This document shows positions 8,755 to 17,684 of a DNA stretch of 64,000 nucleotides, piece after piece. Numbering within the stretch: position 1 is the first letter of the stretch; each line of letters opens with the position of its first letter. The position numbers and the translations under genes were made by a program. The notes beneath the pieces were generated by a model that did not search any database, was not told where the DNA came from, and saw nothing but the letters and a program-made list of their open reading frames with translations. Source of the stretch: JANQPX01 sp039197065 (lineage in GTDB: Bacteria; Pseudomonadota; Alphaproteobacteria; Geminicoccales; Geminicoccaceae); NCBI GenBank assembly GCA_039197065.1, contig JBCCUL010000001.1, forward strand, positions 310,001 to 374,000. The letters are read 5' to 3'.

Positions 8755-10110
8755 CTAGAAGGTGGGTGGGGTCCAGTCTTCCATGAATTCGCCGAGCCAG
8801 CCGGTGTGATAGTCACCCTCGGCGAAGGCTGGGTCTTCGGTGATCGCCTGGAGGAGTGGGATGCCGGTTTTGATGCCGTCGATGACATATTCGGCGAGCG
8901 CGCGCTTCAGGCGCTTCAGACAGGCTTCGCGCGACTGATCATAGACGATCAGCTTGGCGATCAGGCTGTCGTAGTAAGGCGGGACCTTGGCGCCTGCGTA
9001 AAGCGCACTGTCGACCCGGACGCCGGGACCGCCTGGTGGGTGATAGGTGTGAACCGTGCCGGGCGCTGGCGTGAGGGTCGCGGGATCCTCGGCATTCACC
9101 CGGCATTCGATCGCATGGCCTTCATAGCGGACATCGTCCTGCGAGATGGCGAGCGGCAGGTTCTTGGCGACGTGAAGCTGCGCGCGCACCAGATCGACGC
9201 CGGTGATCATCTCGGTCACGGGGTGCTCCACCTGAAGGCGCGTGTTCATCTCGATGAAGTAGAACTGGCCGTCCTCGTAGAGGAACTCGATGGTGCCGAC
9301 GCCCTGATAGCCGAGGTCGGCCACAGCGCTGCTCACGATCTCGCCGATCTCGCCGCGCATGGCATCGTCGATCACCGGTGACGTCGCTTCCTCCACCAGC
9401 TTCTGGTGGCGGCGCTGCAGGGAGCAGTCCCGCTCGCCGAGATGGACGGCGTGGCCGTGATGATCGGCCAGAACCTGCACCTCGATATGCCTGGGACGCG
9501 CCAGATATTTTTCGAGATAGACCCGGTCATCGCCGAAGCCGGCTTGGGCTTCGCGGCGCGCAGTCCGCAGGCTCTCTTCGAGTTCCTGCTCGCTGTTGGC
9601 GACCTTCATACCGCGTCCGCCACCGCCGGAAACGGCCTTGATCAGGACCGGATAGCCGATGGCCTCCGCGGCGGCGCGCGCCTCGGCGTCGCCCTTGACG
9701 GGACCGTCGGTGCCGGGAACCACCGGCACGCCGCGGGACTTCATGGTCTCCTTCGCCTGGATCTTGTCGCCCATCAAGCGGATGTGCTCGGGCGAGGGGC
9801 CGATGAAGGTGAGGCCATGTTCGATCACCATCTCGGCGAAGTCGGCGTTCTCGGCCAGAAATCCATAGCCCGGGTGGATGGCGTTGGCGCCGGAGATCTC
9901 GGCAGCCGCGAGGATCGCGACCTTGTTCAGATAGCTCTCGCCGGCCGCCGGCGGACCGATGCAGACGCTGGCGTCCGCAAGCCTGACATGCATGGCATCG
10001 GCATCCGCGGTCGAATGGATGGCGACGGTCTCGATGCCCATCTCGCGACAGGCGCGAATGACCCGAAGCGCGATTTCACCGCGGTTGGCGATCAGAACCT
10101 TGTCGATCAT
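8755..10110 (-). CDS. accC: Acetyl-CoA carboxylase, biotin carboxylase subunit
   Basis: AccC carboxylates the biotin of BCCP with ATP and bicarbonate, the first half-reaction of malonyl-CoA synthesis. The 451 residues match family length. Visible are the N-terminal ANRGEIALRVIRA, the ATP-grasp glycine loop GGGGRGMK near residue 165, the ERDCSLQRRHQK region near residue 235 and the EMNTRLQVEHPVTE segment near residue 290. It is the last gene of aroQ-accB-accC. It is slightly longer at the C-terminus than the minimal AccC, ending in a Trp/Pro-rich tail. Confidence 0.97.
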   Translation of the reverse strand: MIDKVLIANRGEIALRVIRACREMGIETVAIHSTADADAMHVRLADASVCIGPPAAGESYLNKVAILAAAEISGANAIHPGYGFLAENADFAEMVIEHGLTFIGPSPEHIRLMGDKIQAKETMKSRGVPVVPGTDGPVKGDAEARAAAEAIGYPVLIKAVSGGGGRGMKVANSEQELEESLRTARREAQAGFGDDRVYLEKYLARPRHIEVQVLADHHGHAVHLGERDCSLQRRHQKLVEEATSPVIDDAMRGEIGEIVSSAVADLGYQGVGTIEFLYEDGQFYFIEMNTRLQVEHPVTEMITGVDLVRAQLHVAKNLPLAISQDDVRYEGHAIECRVNAEDPATLTPAPGTVHTYHPPGGPGVRVDSALYAGAKVPPYYDSLIAKLIVYDQSREACLKRLKRALAEYVIDGIKTGIPLLQAITEDPAFAEGDYHTGWLGEFMEDWTPPTF

Positions 10111-10135
10111 GAAAATAAGGCCGTTATTCGAGCGA

Positions 10136-10675
10136 TCAATCGATGATCAGAAGGAGTTCGTCATACTCGACGGGATCGCCGTTGGTAACCATGACCGAGG
10201 CCACGCGCCCTGATTTGGGCGCTCTGATCGGGTTCATGACCTTCATGGCTTCGACGATCAGAAGTGTCTGGCCTTCCTTGACATCGCTGCCGACGCTGAC
10301 GAACGGCTCGGCGCCCGGCTCCGGCGTCAGATAGGCTGTGCCTACCATGGGCGCCCGCACGGCGCCGGGATGGTTGGCGTCGGCATTGGACGGTGACGTC
10401 GGCGCTGTATCGACCGGCGTCGTCTCGACCGGTGCGGCGGCCGGCGGCGGCGCCATGGCGGCTGGCTGCAATGTCGCATGGGCCGCGACCGGGGCTGGCT
10501 GCTTGGCGACACGAATGCGCGCCTCGCCTTCGCTGAGTTCAATTTCGGTGAGACCGGTTCGCTGCAGCAACTCGGCCAGCTTCTCGATCAATGCGGTGTC
10601 GACGTTCAAGAGACCTCTCACTTCCTCGGGCGCGTCGGCATCGCGCGACATGGGTTTCAGGAGCGGCAATGCCAT
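10136..10675 (-). CDS. accB: Biotin carboxyl carrier protein of acetyl-CoA carboxylase
   Basis: AccB carries the biotin between the carboxylase and transferase parts of acetyl-CoA carboxylase. The 179-residue protein has an N-terminal helical region, an Ala/Pro/Thr-rich flexible linker (about residues 60-100) and a C-terminal biotinyl domain with the biotinylation motif EAMKVMNPI, whose Lys is the attachment site. The YLTPEPGAEPFVSVGSDV segment before it is the usual thumb region. It lies 3 bases downstream of aroQ and 25 bases upstream of accC. Confidence 0.96.
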   Translation of the reverse strand: MALPLLKPMSRDADAPEEVRGLLNVDTALIEKLAELLQRTGLTEIELSEGEARIRVAKQPAPVAAHATLQPAAMAPPPAAAPVETTPVDTAPTSPSNADANHPGAVRAPMVGTAYLTPEPGAEPFVSVGSDVKEGQTLLIVEAMKVMNPIRAPKSGRVASVMVTNGDPVEYDELLLIID

Positions 10676-10678
10676 GGC

Positions 10679-11125
10679 CTAACCCTTTCCTTCGAGCAAA
10701 TCCTGTACGGCGGCAAGCGCCAGCCCGTAGCCCTTGGCGCCCAAACCGAGAATGACGCCCTTCGCCACGAGCGAGACATAGGACCGATGCCGAAACTCTT
10801 CCCTTTGGTGGGTATTGGATAGATGCACCTCCAGGATCGGGACTTCAAGGAAACGAAGAGCATCATGGATGGCGACCGAGGTGTGGGTGTAGGCGCCCGG
10901 ATTGAAGATCAGCGCCTCGAAAACGCCCGCGGCCTCTTGTATCCAGGTTACTAGCTCCCCTTCGCTGTTGCTTTGCCGGCAGGTCACGTCAAGACCCAGA
11001 CGCGTCCCTTCTCGGATGCACATCGCCTCGACGTCGGCAAGCGTCAACGTTCCATAGATCTCCGGTTCGCGGCGGCCGAGCAGATTGAGATTAGGTCCAT
11101 TCAGAACCAGAACAGGACGCGTCAT
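10679..11125 (-). CDS. aroQ: Type II 3-dehydroquinate dehydratase
   Basis: AroQ dehydrates 3-dehydroquinate to 3-dehydroshikimate in the shikimate pathway. The 148 residues fit the type II dodecameric family. The signature NGPNLNLLGRREPEIYG is at the N-terminus and includes the flexible-loop Arg and catalytic Tyr. NPGAYTHTSVAIHDAL is in the centre, and EVHLSNTHQREEFRHRS carries the catalytic His near residue 101. It is the promoter-proximal gene of the aroQ-accB-accC operon. Confidence 0.96.
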   Translation of the reverse strand: MTRPVLVLNGPNLNLLGRREPEIYGTLTLADVEAMCIREGTRLGLDVTCRQSNSEGELVTWIQEAAGVFEALIFNPGAYTHTSVAIHDALRFLEVPILEVHLSNTHQREEFRHRSYVSLVAKGVILGLGAKGYGLALAAVQDLLEGKG

Positions 11126-11279
11126 GAGCCCCCAAACGCTCGCGTGGTCGCGATTTCCAAAGACCGCTGGTATTTAGCGCTTAAGCCGGGCTTTGGCAAT
11201 TGATGGATCTTCCACGCCGTCGGATCGCCGTCATGTGCTGCAGAAGGGCATCACCTGGCCGATGCGCGTCTTGATCTGA

Positions 11280-11978
11280 TCAGTCGCCCAGAGCTGTCCA
11301 GCCATTGACCGTAAGTTGCTCCAACGGCTTGAAACGCGCCTTGTAGTCCATCTTCGGGCTCTCGGCGATCCAATAGCCGAGATAAACGAAGGCCAGATCC
11401 AGCTCGAGCGCGTGTTGGACATGCCAAAGGATGATTTGCGTGCCGAGCGAGCGTCTGCCTTCGTCCGGATCGAAGAACTTGTAAACGCCGGAGAGACCGC
11501 TCTTGACGTGATCGGTGATGCTGACGCCGATCAGGCTCCTGTCCTGCCGTCGCCATTCGACGATGCGGCTGGATGCCGGGCAATCCTCGACCATCGAGCG
11601 GTACTCGCTCCAGCCCATGGCGACCATGCCGCCCTCGGCGTGGCGGCTGGCGAGATAGCGGCGAAAGAGTTCGAACTGCTCCTCGGTCGCCTGCGGCCGC
11701 TTTTCCTCGGCGCGAAGATCGTTGTTGCGCCTCAGGATCCGTCGCCAGCTTCGTGTGAAGTCGAACCGAGCCGCCGGTATGCGCACCGGCACACAGGCCT
11801 GGCAGCCGGGACATGCCGGACGATAGGCATAGGTTTGAGAGCGGCGAAAGCCCGCCAGAACAAGACGATTTTGTTCATCGTCACCCGTCTCGGCACCGAG
11901 CGGCAACACCAGCCGACGCTCCATCTTCTGCTCCAAATAGGGGCAGGGGGCGAGTTCGGTGCTAAAAAACAGGTTCAT
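11280..11978 (-). CDS. bpt: Aspartate/glutamate leucyltransferase (bacterial protein transferase)
   Basis: Bpt transfers leucine from Leu-tRNA to proteins with N-terminal Asp or Glu, marking them for ClpAPS degradation. The protein has the arginyltransferase-type N-terminal domain with a CPGCQACVP cysteine cluster near residue 55. The C-terminal GNAT-like domain has GVSITDHVKSGLSGVYKFFDP and YLGYWIAESPKMDYKARFKPLE, typical of Bpt/Ate1. The 232 residues are close to the usual 240-250. It stands alone, oriented like the aroQ operon, with 154 bases between. Confidence 0.92.
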   Translation of the reverse strand: MNLFFSTELAPCPYLEQKMERRLVLPLGAETGDDEQNRLVLAGFRRSQTYAYRPACPGCQACVPVRIPAARFDFTRSWRRILRRNNDLRAEEKRPQATEEQFELFRRYLASRHAEGGMVAMGWSEYRSMVEDCPASSRIVEWRRQDRSLIGVSITDHVKSGLSGVYKFFDPDEGRRSLGTQIILWHVQHALELDLAFVYLGYWIAESPKMDYKARFKPLEQLTVNGWTALGD

Positions 11979-12172
11979 CGACGCATGGGGCTGAATGGTT
12001 TCGAGCGGTCATCAACAACCAACATATCGCGCTCTCGGGCCGAGCGAACAAGTCGATTTGAAAAAGAGTTTCCGTGATTGGCGCGAAACAGCGGAAATGA
12101 AGGTGGTTGACCTTCGGCCTGGAGCGCATGACCCTGATGACGGCTATCAGATTTTCATCGCATGGAGCGGTT

Positions 12173-13018
12173 ATGGATGTGAAAACCTTCGACGCCGACG
12201 GCCTGGATCGCCGGTATCGGCTTTCCTATACCGTCTTCGGCGATCCGGATGCCGGGCGCACGGTGATCTGCGTTCATGGCCTCACCAGAAATGGCCGCGA
12301 CTTCGATGCGCTGGCGAGCGCGATTGCGGACAAAGCCTTCGTGATTTGCCCGGATGTCGTCGGCCGAGGTCGGAGCGATTGGCTGGACGATCCTTCCGGC
12401 TATGACGTGCCCACCTATGCCGGCCATATGCTGCAGCTCATCCAGCATCTCGGCGTTGCCGAGGTGGACTGGATCGGTACGTCCATGGGCGGGCTGATCG
12501 GCATGGGCATCGCCGCGATGGAGGAAAGTCCGATCCGCCGTCTGGTGCTGAACGATGTTGGCCCGTTCATCCCGAAGGCGGCGCTCGAGCGCATCGGTGC
12601 CTATCTTGGATTGGAGCTGACATTCGACGATCTTGCAGCGCTCGAAGACCATCTCCGCCAGATCCACGCACCTTTCGGCCCGCTTTCGGACGAGCAGTGG
12701 GCGCATCTCGCCGTGCATAGCGCCAGGCAGCGCGAGGATGGCAAGGTCGTTCTCAGCTATGATCCGAACATCGCCGCCCCGTTCAAGAACACGCCGCTCG
12801 AGGATGTCGATCTCTGGGCTTTATGGGAGACGATCCGCTGCCCGACGCTGGTGGTGCGCGGCGCCGAGAGCGATCTCCTCTTGGAGGATACGGCAGAGCG
12901 GATGACGACCACCGGCCCGAAAGCCGATCTCTACACGGTCGACGGGGCCGGTCACGCGCCGGCCCTTATGGCTTCGGACCAGATCGAGACCATCAAGACC
13001 TGGCTCCTAACGGCCTGA
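12173..13018 (+). CDS. Alpha/beta-fold hydrolase
   Basis: The ATG at 12173 has GGAGCGG just upstream and is preferred over the longer in-frame start at 12107. The 281-residue product has the alpha/beta hydrolase features: an oxyanion HG near residue 38 (CVHGLTRNG), nucleophile elbow GTSMGG, an Asp before the last strand (RGAESDLL) and a catalytic His in GAGHAPAL. So it looks catalytically intact, unlike the fusion protein at 26086. Its substrate is unknown. An aldo/keto reductase follows 40 bases later in the same direction. Confidence 0.85.
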   Translation: MDVKTFDADGLDRRYRLSYTVFGDPDAGRTVICVHGLTRNGRDFDALASAIADKAFVICPDVVGRGRSDWLDDPSGYDVPTYAGHMLQLIQHLGVAEVDWIGTSMGGLIGMGIAAMEESPIRRLVLNDVGPFIPKAALERIGAYLGLELTFDDLAALEDHLRQIHAPFGPLSDEQWAHLAVHSARQREDGKVVLSYDPNIAAPFKNTPLEDVDLWALWETIRCPTLVVRGAESDLLLEDTAERMTTTGPKADLYTVDGAGHAPALMASDQIETIKTWLLTA

Positions 13019-13058
13019 TAGCCAGGCAGGCTAAACATAAAAAACGAAGGCGATACCC

Positions 13059-14024
13059 ATGATGAAAAGAACCAAGTTAGGCGCCTCGACCCTCGAGGTG
13101 CCGGCGATTTGTTTCGGGACGACCTCGCTTGGGGATATGCCGAATACCTATGGCTACAGCGTCGACGAGGAGCGGGCTCGGGAGACGGTGCGCGCCATTT
13201 TCGATGGACCGGCGGCCTTTTTGGATAGCTCGCGCAATTATGGTGCCGGGCGAAGCGAGCAGCGGATCGGCGAGGTGATCAGTGAGCGCGGCGGCCTGCC
13301 CGATGGCGTCATCATTTCGACCAAGCTCGATCGGGACATGGAAACCAGGCGCTTCGATGCGTCCCGTGCCCGGCAATCGCTGGAGCAGAGCCTCGAGGCG
13401 CTGAACCTCGATCGCGTCCAACTCCTCCATCTGCACGATCCCGAATATGCCGTCGATCTCGATGAGGTGACGCGAGCGGACGGTGCGCTTGCCGAGCTCT
13501 TCAAGATGAAAGAGGAGGGGCTTTGCGACGCTGTCGGCCTTGCCGCGGGACGAACCGACATCATGATCCCGATCCTGAAAGACTGGGATTTCGATGCTCT
13601 GATCACCCATAATCGCTTCACCCTGGTGAACCGCCTTGCCGAACCGATGATGGATCTTGCCGGGGAACGCAACATAGCCGTGCTCAACGCCGCTCCCTAT
13701 GCCGGCGGCGTGTTCGCCAAGGGCTCGGCGCATCACGGGCGCTATGTTTACCAGGAGGCGAGCGAGGAGATGCTGGCGCCGGTTCGCGAGATCGAGGCGA
13801 TCTGCGCGCAACACGATGTGGCGCCGGGCGCGCTCGCGCTTCAGTTCTCGATGCGCGATCCTCGCGTCGCCTCAACCCTCTGCGGCGTCAGCAAGCCCGA
13901 GCGGGTGCAGCAGACCCTCGATTGGGCGAATCAGCCGATCGGCGATGAGGTCTGGCAGGCGATCGAGGCCTTCCCTTACAGCACCGACGACCCTGAAGCG
14001 ACGCGGGTCTACAAGCCGGATTGA
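13059..14024 (+). CDS. Aldo/keto reductase
   Basis: This is a 321-residue NAD(P)H-dependent oxidoreductase of the AKR fold, resembling the D-threo-aldose/L-fucose dehydrogenase branch. The catalytic tetrad can be placed: Asp and Tyr in DSSRNYGAGRSE, Lys in STKLDRD, His in LLHLHDPE. The C-terminal RVYKPD is where cofactor selectivity is set. It begins with two consecutive ATG codons. It follows the hydrolase gene and may form an operon with it. The substrate, probably a sugar or aldehyde, is inferred from the family only. Confidence 0.83.
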   Translation: MMKRTKLGASTLEVPAICFGTTSLGDMPNTYGYSVDEERARETVRAIFDGPAAFLDSSRNYGAGRSEQRIGEVISERGGLPDGVIISTKLDRDMETRRFDASRARQSLEQSLEALNLDRVQLLHLHDPEYAVDLDEVTRADGALAELFKMKEEGLCDAVGLAAGRTDIMIPILKDWDFDALITHNRFTLVNRLAEPMMDLAGERNIAVLNAAPYAGGVFAKGSAHHGRYVYQEASEEMLAPVREIEAICAQHDVAPGALALQFSMRDPRVASTLCGVSKPERVQQTLDWANQPIGDEVWQAIEAFPYSTDDPEATRVYKPD

Positions 14025-14235
14025 GGCTGGTGCCGAGTTAAGAAGCTGCAGTCTTCTTATCGATGCGATGGCCAAACGCCGTGAAGGCCACGGCCGCTTG
14101 ATGCATCGCCTGCGCGCGTTTGGCGAAGCTCGGTGACGTCGTCGCCCACCGGCGAAGCATGATGTGATCACCCTCACTGATCGCAGGCGGCCAGTATGCG
14201 CTATTAGGCCATCACATCATTTGAGGATGTCATTG

Positions 14236-14886
14236 ATGAAGCTCAAATCGCTCTTGCTTGGTCTGGCTGTGATCGGCCTTTCCGGGTGCAGCACGCTCGG
14301 CGAAATACCCGAGAGAAAACTGGCCCTCTTTCGGGCCACCGTTCTCATCGAGCATGACAAAGGCCATCTCACTGGCTTTCTGGTCGATAAGGACCGTGTT
14401 CTGACCGTCAGCAATGACGTGCCGGATGACGGGCTCGAGATTTCCTTCTTCCATGGGGAAGAGGATCAAGGCGAGGTGATCTGGCGTGACGAAGGCCATG
14501 ATCTGGCGCTGGTGAAGATCACGGTACCTGACAGATATAAAGTGCCGCGCCTGCGCTGCTACTCCCCGACACCGAAACTCTATTACGAAACGATCGGTCA
14601 TCCGATCTCGGCAAGGTGGGTGCTGACCGGCGGATATTTCCATGATCTCGAACCGGTGGGCGATCGCTACCGCGTGCTCAGCTATCCTCTCGCTCTCGGC
14701 ATGGCGGGTGCGCCGATGTACGACATGTGGGGCAACATGATGGGCATCGTCCATGCCATTCTCGCCTCTCGGCGTGAGGGGGCAGATGCGCAGAACGGCG
14801 AGTTCAAGGACTACGGCTACGGATTGATGCGCCCAGCCAGCGGCTTTTGCGATGACCTGAAGCGCGCCTTGGCGGACAACGCCTGA
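14236..14886 (+). CDS. Lipoprotein with a degenerate trypsin-like protease fold
   Basis: The ATG at 14236 sits 9 bases after GAGG and gives an 18-residue signal peptide ending in the lipobox LSGC. The rest looks like a chymotrypsin/HtrA-type beta-barrel. It has GFLVDKDRVLTVSND where the catalytic His is normally found, HDLALVKI with the Asp kept, and GMAGAPMYDMWGNMMGIV where GNSGGP would be. Thus both catalytic His and Ser appear replaced (Asn and Ala). It is probably a non-catalytic binding protein on the envelope. Nothing in the neighbouring genes hints at a partner. Confidence 0.65.
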   Translation: MKLKSLLLGLAVIGLSGCSTLGEIPERKLALFRATVLIEHDKGHLTGFLVDKDRVLTVSNDVPDDGLEISFFHGEEDQGEVIWRDEGHDLALVKITVPDRYKVPRLRCYSPTPKLYYETIGHPISARWVLTGGYFHDLEPVGDRYRVLSYPLALGMAGAPMYDMWGNMMGIVHAILASRREGADAQNGEFKDYGYGLMRPASGFCDDLKRALADNA

Positions 14887-14955
14887 CGCCAAGGCCGCTT
14901 ATCGGCAGTTAGTCCAGTTGTCTTATGCAAGCATCCGAAAAGTGGCCGGCGCCAG

Positions 14956-15900
14956 CTATGCGTCGACGATGGTGACGCGATAGCCGACGCGCGGGAAATG
15001 CACGACCGTCTCGCCGCAGGCAGGATCCTGGTTGACGATGGCGACGCGATCCCGGCTTGAGGCGAGAAGGCGGCCCTCGATCGCTTTTTCGCCACTGTCG
15101 GTAAGCGGCGCCACCGTCACCGTCATGCCGGGCTTCAGGCCTTGCGGGTCCCCTTCATCCAGGGCCTCCGGCGTGATGGCGGTCGACTCCTTGCCGATCT
15201 CCAGCGCTTCGGCCGGCGTCATCGGGGCGGTTGAGCCATGTCCGATGGCCGCCATGCGTTCGGCCCAGGCGTTGAGCTTCGGAAACTCCTCGAAAAAGCT
15301 CTTCGCCTCGGCATAGCGCTCGTTGATGAACCAGACGATGTACCAGGCGAGCAGATCGGGCATGCCCGGCACATCGCCCAGAATATAGGGCCGGCCGGTC
15401 TCGAGCCGAGCTTCCAGCCATCCGATCTGGGCGCGCAGCTGGGCTAGCGTGTGGGGAAGGTCGGCGCGCTCTTTTTCCATATCCGCATCGGCGCCGATAT
15501 AAAGACGCGCGCGGTCTGCCACGAAAGCCGGCGGCAGATCGCCGGCAACCGGAGCGAGCGCGACCCGAAAGGCCAAATCGAAAACTGGACCGTCCGTCCA
15601 GCGGGAAATGGCGAAGGGCAGACCTGCGCCATTATTGGGGAAAAAGCTGGGCTCCGGAAATCTTGCTTCCAGCTCATGGAGAATGCATTGCGTGTCGCAA
15701 TAGATATCGGCGCCGATCTGCATGACCGGAATGCGCCGATAGCCTCCGGTCATGGCGAACAGCTCGGGACGTTCGGGCAGCCGGTTCTGCTCGACCGAGC
15801 GCCATGACAGGCCCTTGAGGCCGAAGCCGGCTCTGACCTTCTCCGAAACAGGGGAGGGCGGATAGTGATGAAAAATGATCTCTGGCGCGGTCTCGGGCAT
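14956..15900 (-). CDS. Glutathione S-transferase family protein
   Basis: The product has an N-terminal thioredoxin-like GST domain (HHYPPSPVSEKVRAGFGLKG; residues about 1-85), with the GGYRRIPVMQIGADIYCDT segment giving the cis-Pro and Gln/Asp glutathione contacts. An all-helical domain follows to about residue 230. An extra C-terminal beta-rich domain of about 80 residues follows. I chose the ATG at 15900 because the longer GTG start at 15936 adds residues unlike a GST. The reaction is not predictable from the sequence. Confidence 0.8.
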   Translation of the reverse strand: MPETAPEIIFHHYPPSPVSEKVRAGFGLKGLSWRSVEQNRLPERPELFAMTGGYRRIPVMQIGADIYCDTQCILHELEARFPEPSFFPNNGAGLPFAISRWTDGPVFDLAFRVALAPVAGDLPPAFVADRARLYIGADADMEKERADLPHTLAQLRAQIGWLEARLETGRPYILGDVPGMPDLLAWYIVWFINERYAEAKSFFEEFPKLNAWAERMAAIGHGSTAPMTPAEALEIGKESTAITPEALDEGDPQGLKPGMTVTVAPLTDSGEKAIEGRLLASSRDRVAIVNQDPACGETVVHFPRVGYRVTIVDA

Positions 15901-16054
15901 AGGGCAATCCGGTCCTAGGAGGGCACGACTGCCCACAACCTAGCAGGACATCGCCAGGATCCGTAACCGGCTTGTGAGCCTCATCCTTCGACGCGAACCC
16001 GAACCCCCGGCTCAGACACCAAAGGTCAACGACGTAGTCGTGCCACCGCGCCGC

Positions 16055-17632
16055 CTAGAAGGCGAGGGACTTGCACTGCATGGTGTGGGGGAGGCCGCAG
16101 ATCGCATCCAGAACATCGTCGGGCACGGCCTGATCGACCACGACCATGGCGATCGCCTCGTCGCCAGGCGCGGTGCGTCCCACATGGAAGGTGGCGATAT
16201 TGATGCCGGCACCGCCGAGAATATTGCCGAGTGCCCCGATGAAGCCGGGCTTGTCCTCATTGCGGACGAACAGGATATGCGGTCCGAGCTCCGCCTCGAC
16301 GGCGATGCCGCGCACCTCGACCAGCCTCGGCCTGCGCGCCTGAAAGAGGGTGCCGGCGACCGAGCGTTCGCCGCGGTCGGTCTCGACGGCGAGCCTCACC
16401 AGCGTTTGATAACCCTCGATCTGGTCCTGATGAACCGTGGTCACGCCGATATCGCGTTCGCGCGCCACCAATGGGGCGTTCACCATGTTGACGCTGGCGA
16501 GCAGCGGCTTCAGCAGGCCCTGGAGGATGGTGGCGGTGAGAGGCTTGGTGTTGAGCTTCGCCGCCTCGCCCGCAAAGGTGATCGTGACGCCCTTCAGACC
16601 GGTCTCGGTGAGCTGGCCGGCAAAGGATCCCAGCTGTTCGGCAAGCGCCATATAGGGTTTCAGCTTCGGCGCTTCTTCAGCCGTCACCGAGGCCATGTTG
16701 AGCGCATTCACGACGGCGCCCGAGACGAGATAGTCGGCCATTTGCTCGGCCACCTGCAGCGCCACCTTCTCCTGGGCTTCCGAGGTCGCCGCCCCCAAAT
16801 GGGGGGTGACCACCACCTCGTCCAGCTCGAAGAGCGGGTTGTCTTTCGCCGGCTCCTTGCCGAAGACGTCGAGGGCAGCGCCGGCGACATGGCCGTCCTT
16901 GATCGCATCGAACAGCGCCGTCTCGTCGAGCAGACCGCCGCGCGCGCAGTTGACGATGCGCACACCCTTCTTGGTCTTGCCGATCGCTTCGGCCGACAGG
17001 ATGTTGCGGGTCTGGTCGGTGAGCGGCGTGTGCAGGCTGATCACATCGGCGCGGGCGAGAAGCTGGTCTAGTTCGACCTTCTCGACACCTAGATCCTTGG
17101 CGCGCTCGACGCCGAGGAACGGATCGAAGGCGATCACCCGCATTTTCAGGCCCTGGGCGCGCTCGGCGACAATCGAGCCGATATTGCCGCAGCCGATCAG
17201 CCCCAGCACCTTGCCAGTGAGCTCCATGCCCATGAAGCGGGATTTCTCCCACTTGCTGGCGCGCGTCGAGCGGTCGGCGGAAGGCAGCTGACGGGCAAGC
17301 GCCATCATCATGGCGATCGCATGCTCGGCCGTGGTGACCGAATTGCCAAAGGGCGTGTTCATGACCACCACACCCTTGGCGGTCGCCTCGGCAACATCGA
17401 TATTGTCGACGCCGATGCCGGCGCGTCCCACCACCTTCAGGTTCTTCGCATGCTCCAGGACGGCAGGCGTCACCTTGGTCGCGGAGCGCACGGCGAGACC
17501 GTCATAATCCCCGATGATCTCGGAGAGCTGACCCTCATTCAGGCCGGTGCGCACGTCCACGTCGACGCCGCGCTCTTGAAACACCTCGACGGCAGCCGGG
17601 CTGAGATTGTCCGAAATCAGGACCTTAGGCAT
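16055..17632 (-). CDS. serA: D-3-phosphoglycerate dehydrogenase
   Basis: SerA oxidises 3-phosphoglycerate with NAD, the first step of serine synthesis. The 525-residue long form has the substrate domain, the Rossmann motif GLIGCGNIGSIVAERA near residue 145, the catalytic ARGGLLDE region near residue 235 and HLGAATSEAQ near 285. It then has the intervening regulatory domain and a C-terminal ACT domain (LFVRNEDKPGFIGALGNILG) that usually binds serine. The ATG at 17632 is chosen because MPKVLISDNLS is the family start. It is downstream of serC in the same operon. Confidence 0.96.
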   Translation of the reverse strand: MPKVLISDNLSPAAVEVFQERGVDVDVRTGLNEGQLSEIIGDYDGLAVRSATKVTPAVLEHAKNLKVVGRAGIGVDNIDVAEATAKGVVVMNTPFGNSVTTAEHAIAMMMALARQLPSADRSTRASKWEKSRFMGMELTGKVLGLIGCGNIGSIVAERAQGLKMRVIAFDPFLGVERAKDLGVEKVELDQLLARADVISLHTPLTDQTRNILSAEAIGKTKKGVRIVNCARGGLLDETALFDAIKDGHVAGAALDVFGKEPAKDNPLFELDEVVVTPHLGAATSEAQEKVALQVAEQMADYLVSGAVVNALNMASVTAEEAPKLKPYMALAEQLGSFAGQLTETGLKGVTITFAGEAAKLNTKPLTATILQGLLKPLLASVNMVNAPLVARERDIGVTTVHQDQIEGYQTLVRLAVETDRGERSVAGTLFQARRPRLVEVRGIAVEAELGPHILFVRNEDKPGFIGALGNILGGAGINIATFHVGRTAPGDEAIAMVVVDQAVPDDVLDAICGLPHTMQCKSLAF

Positions 17633-17684
17633 TTTTCTTCCACATTGAGTTGGAGAAACATCAAAGATCTTAGCGTCGTAACGC

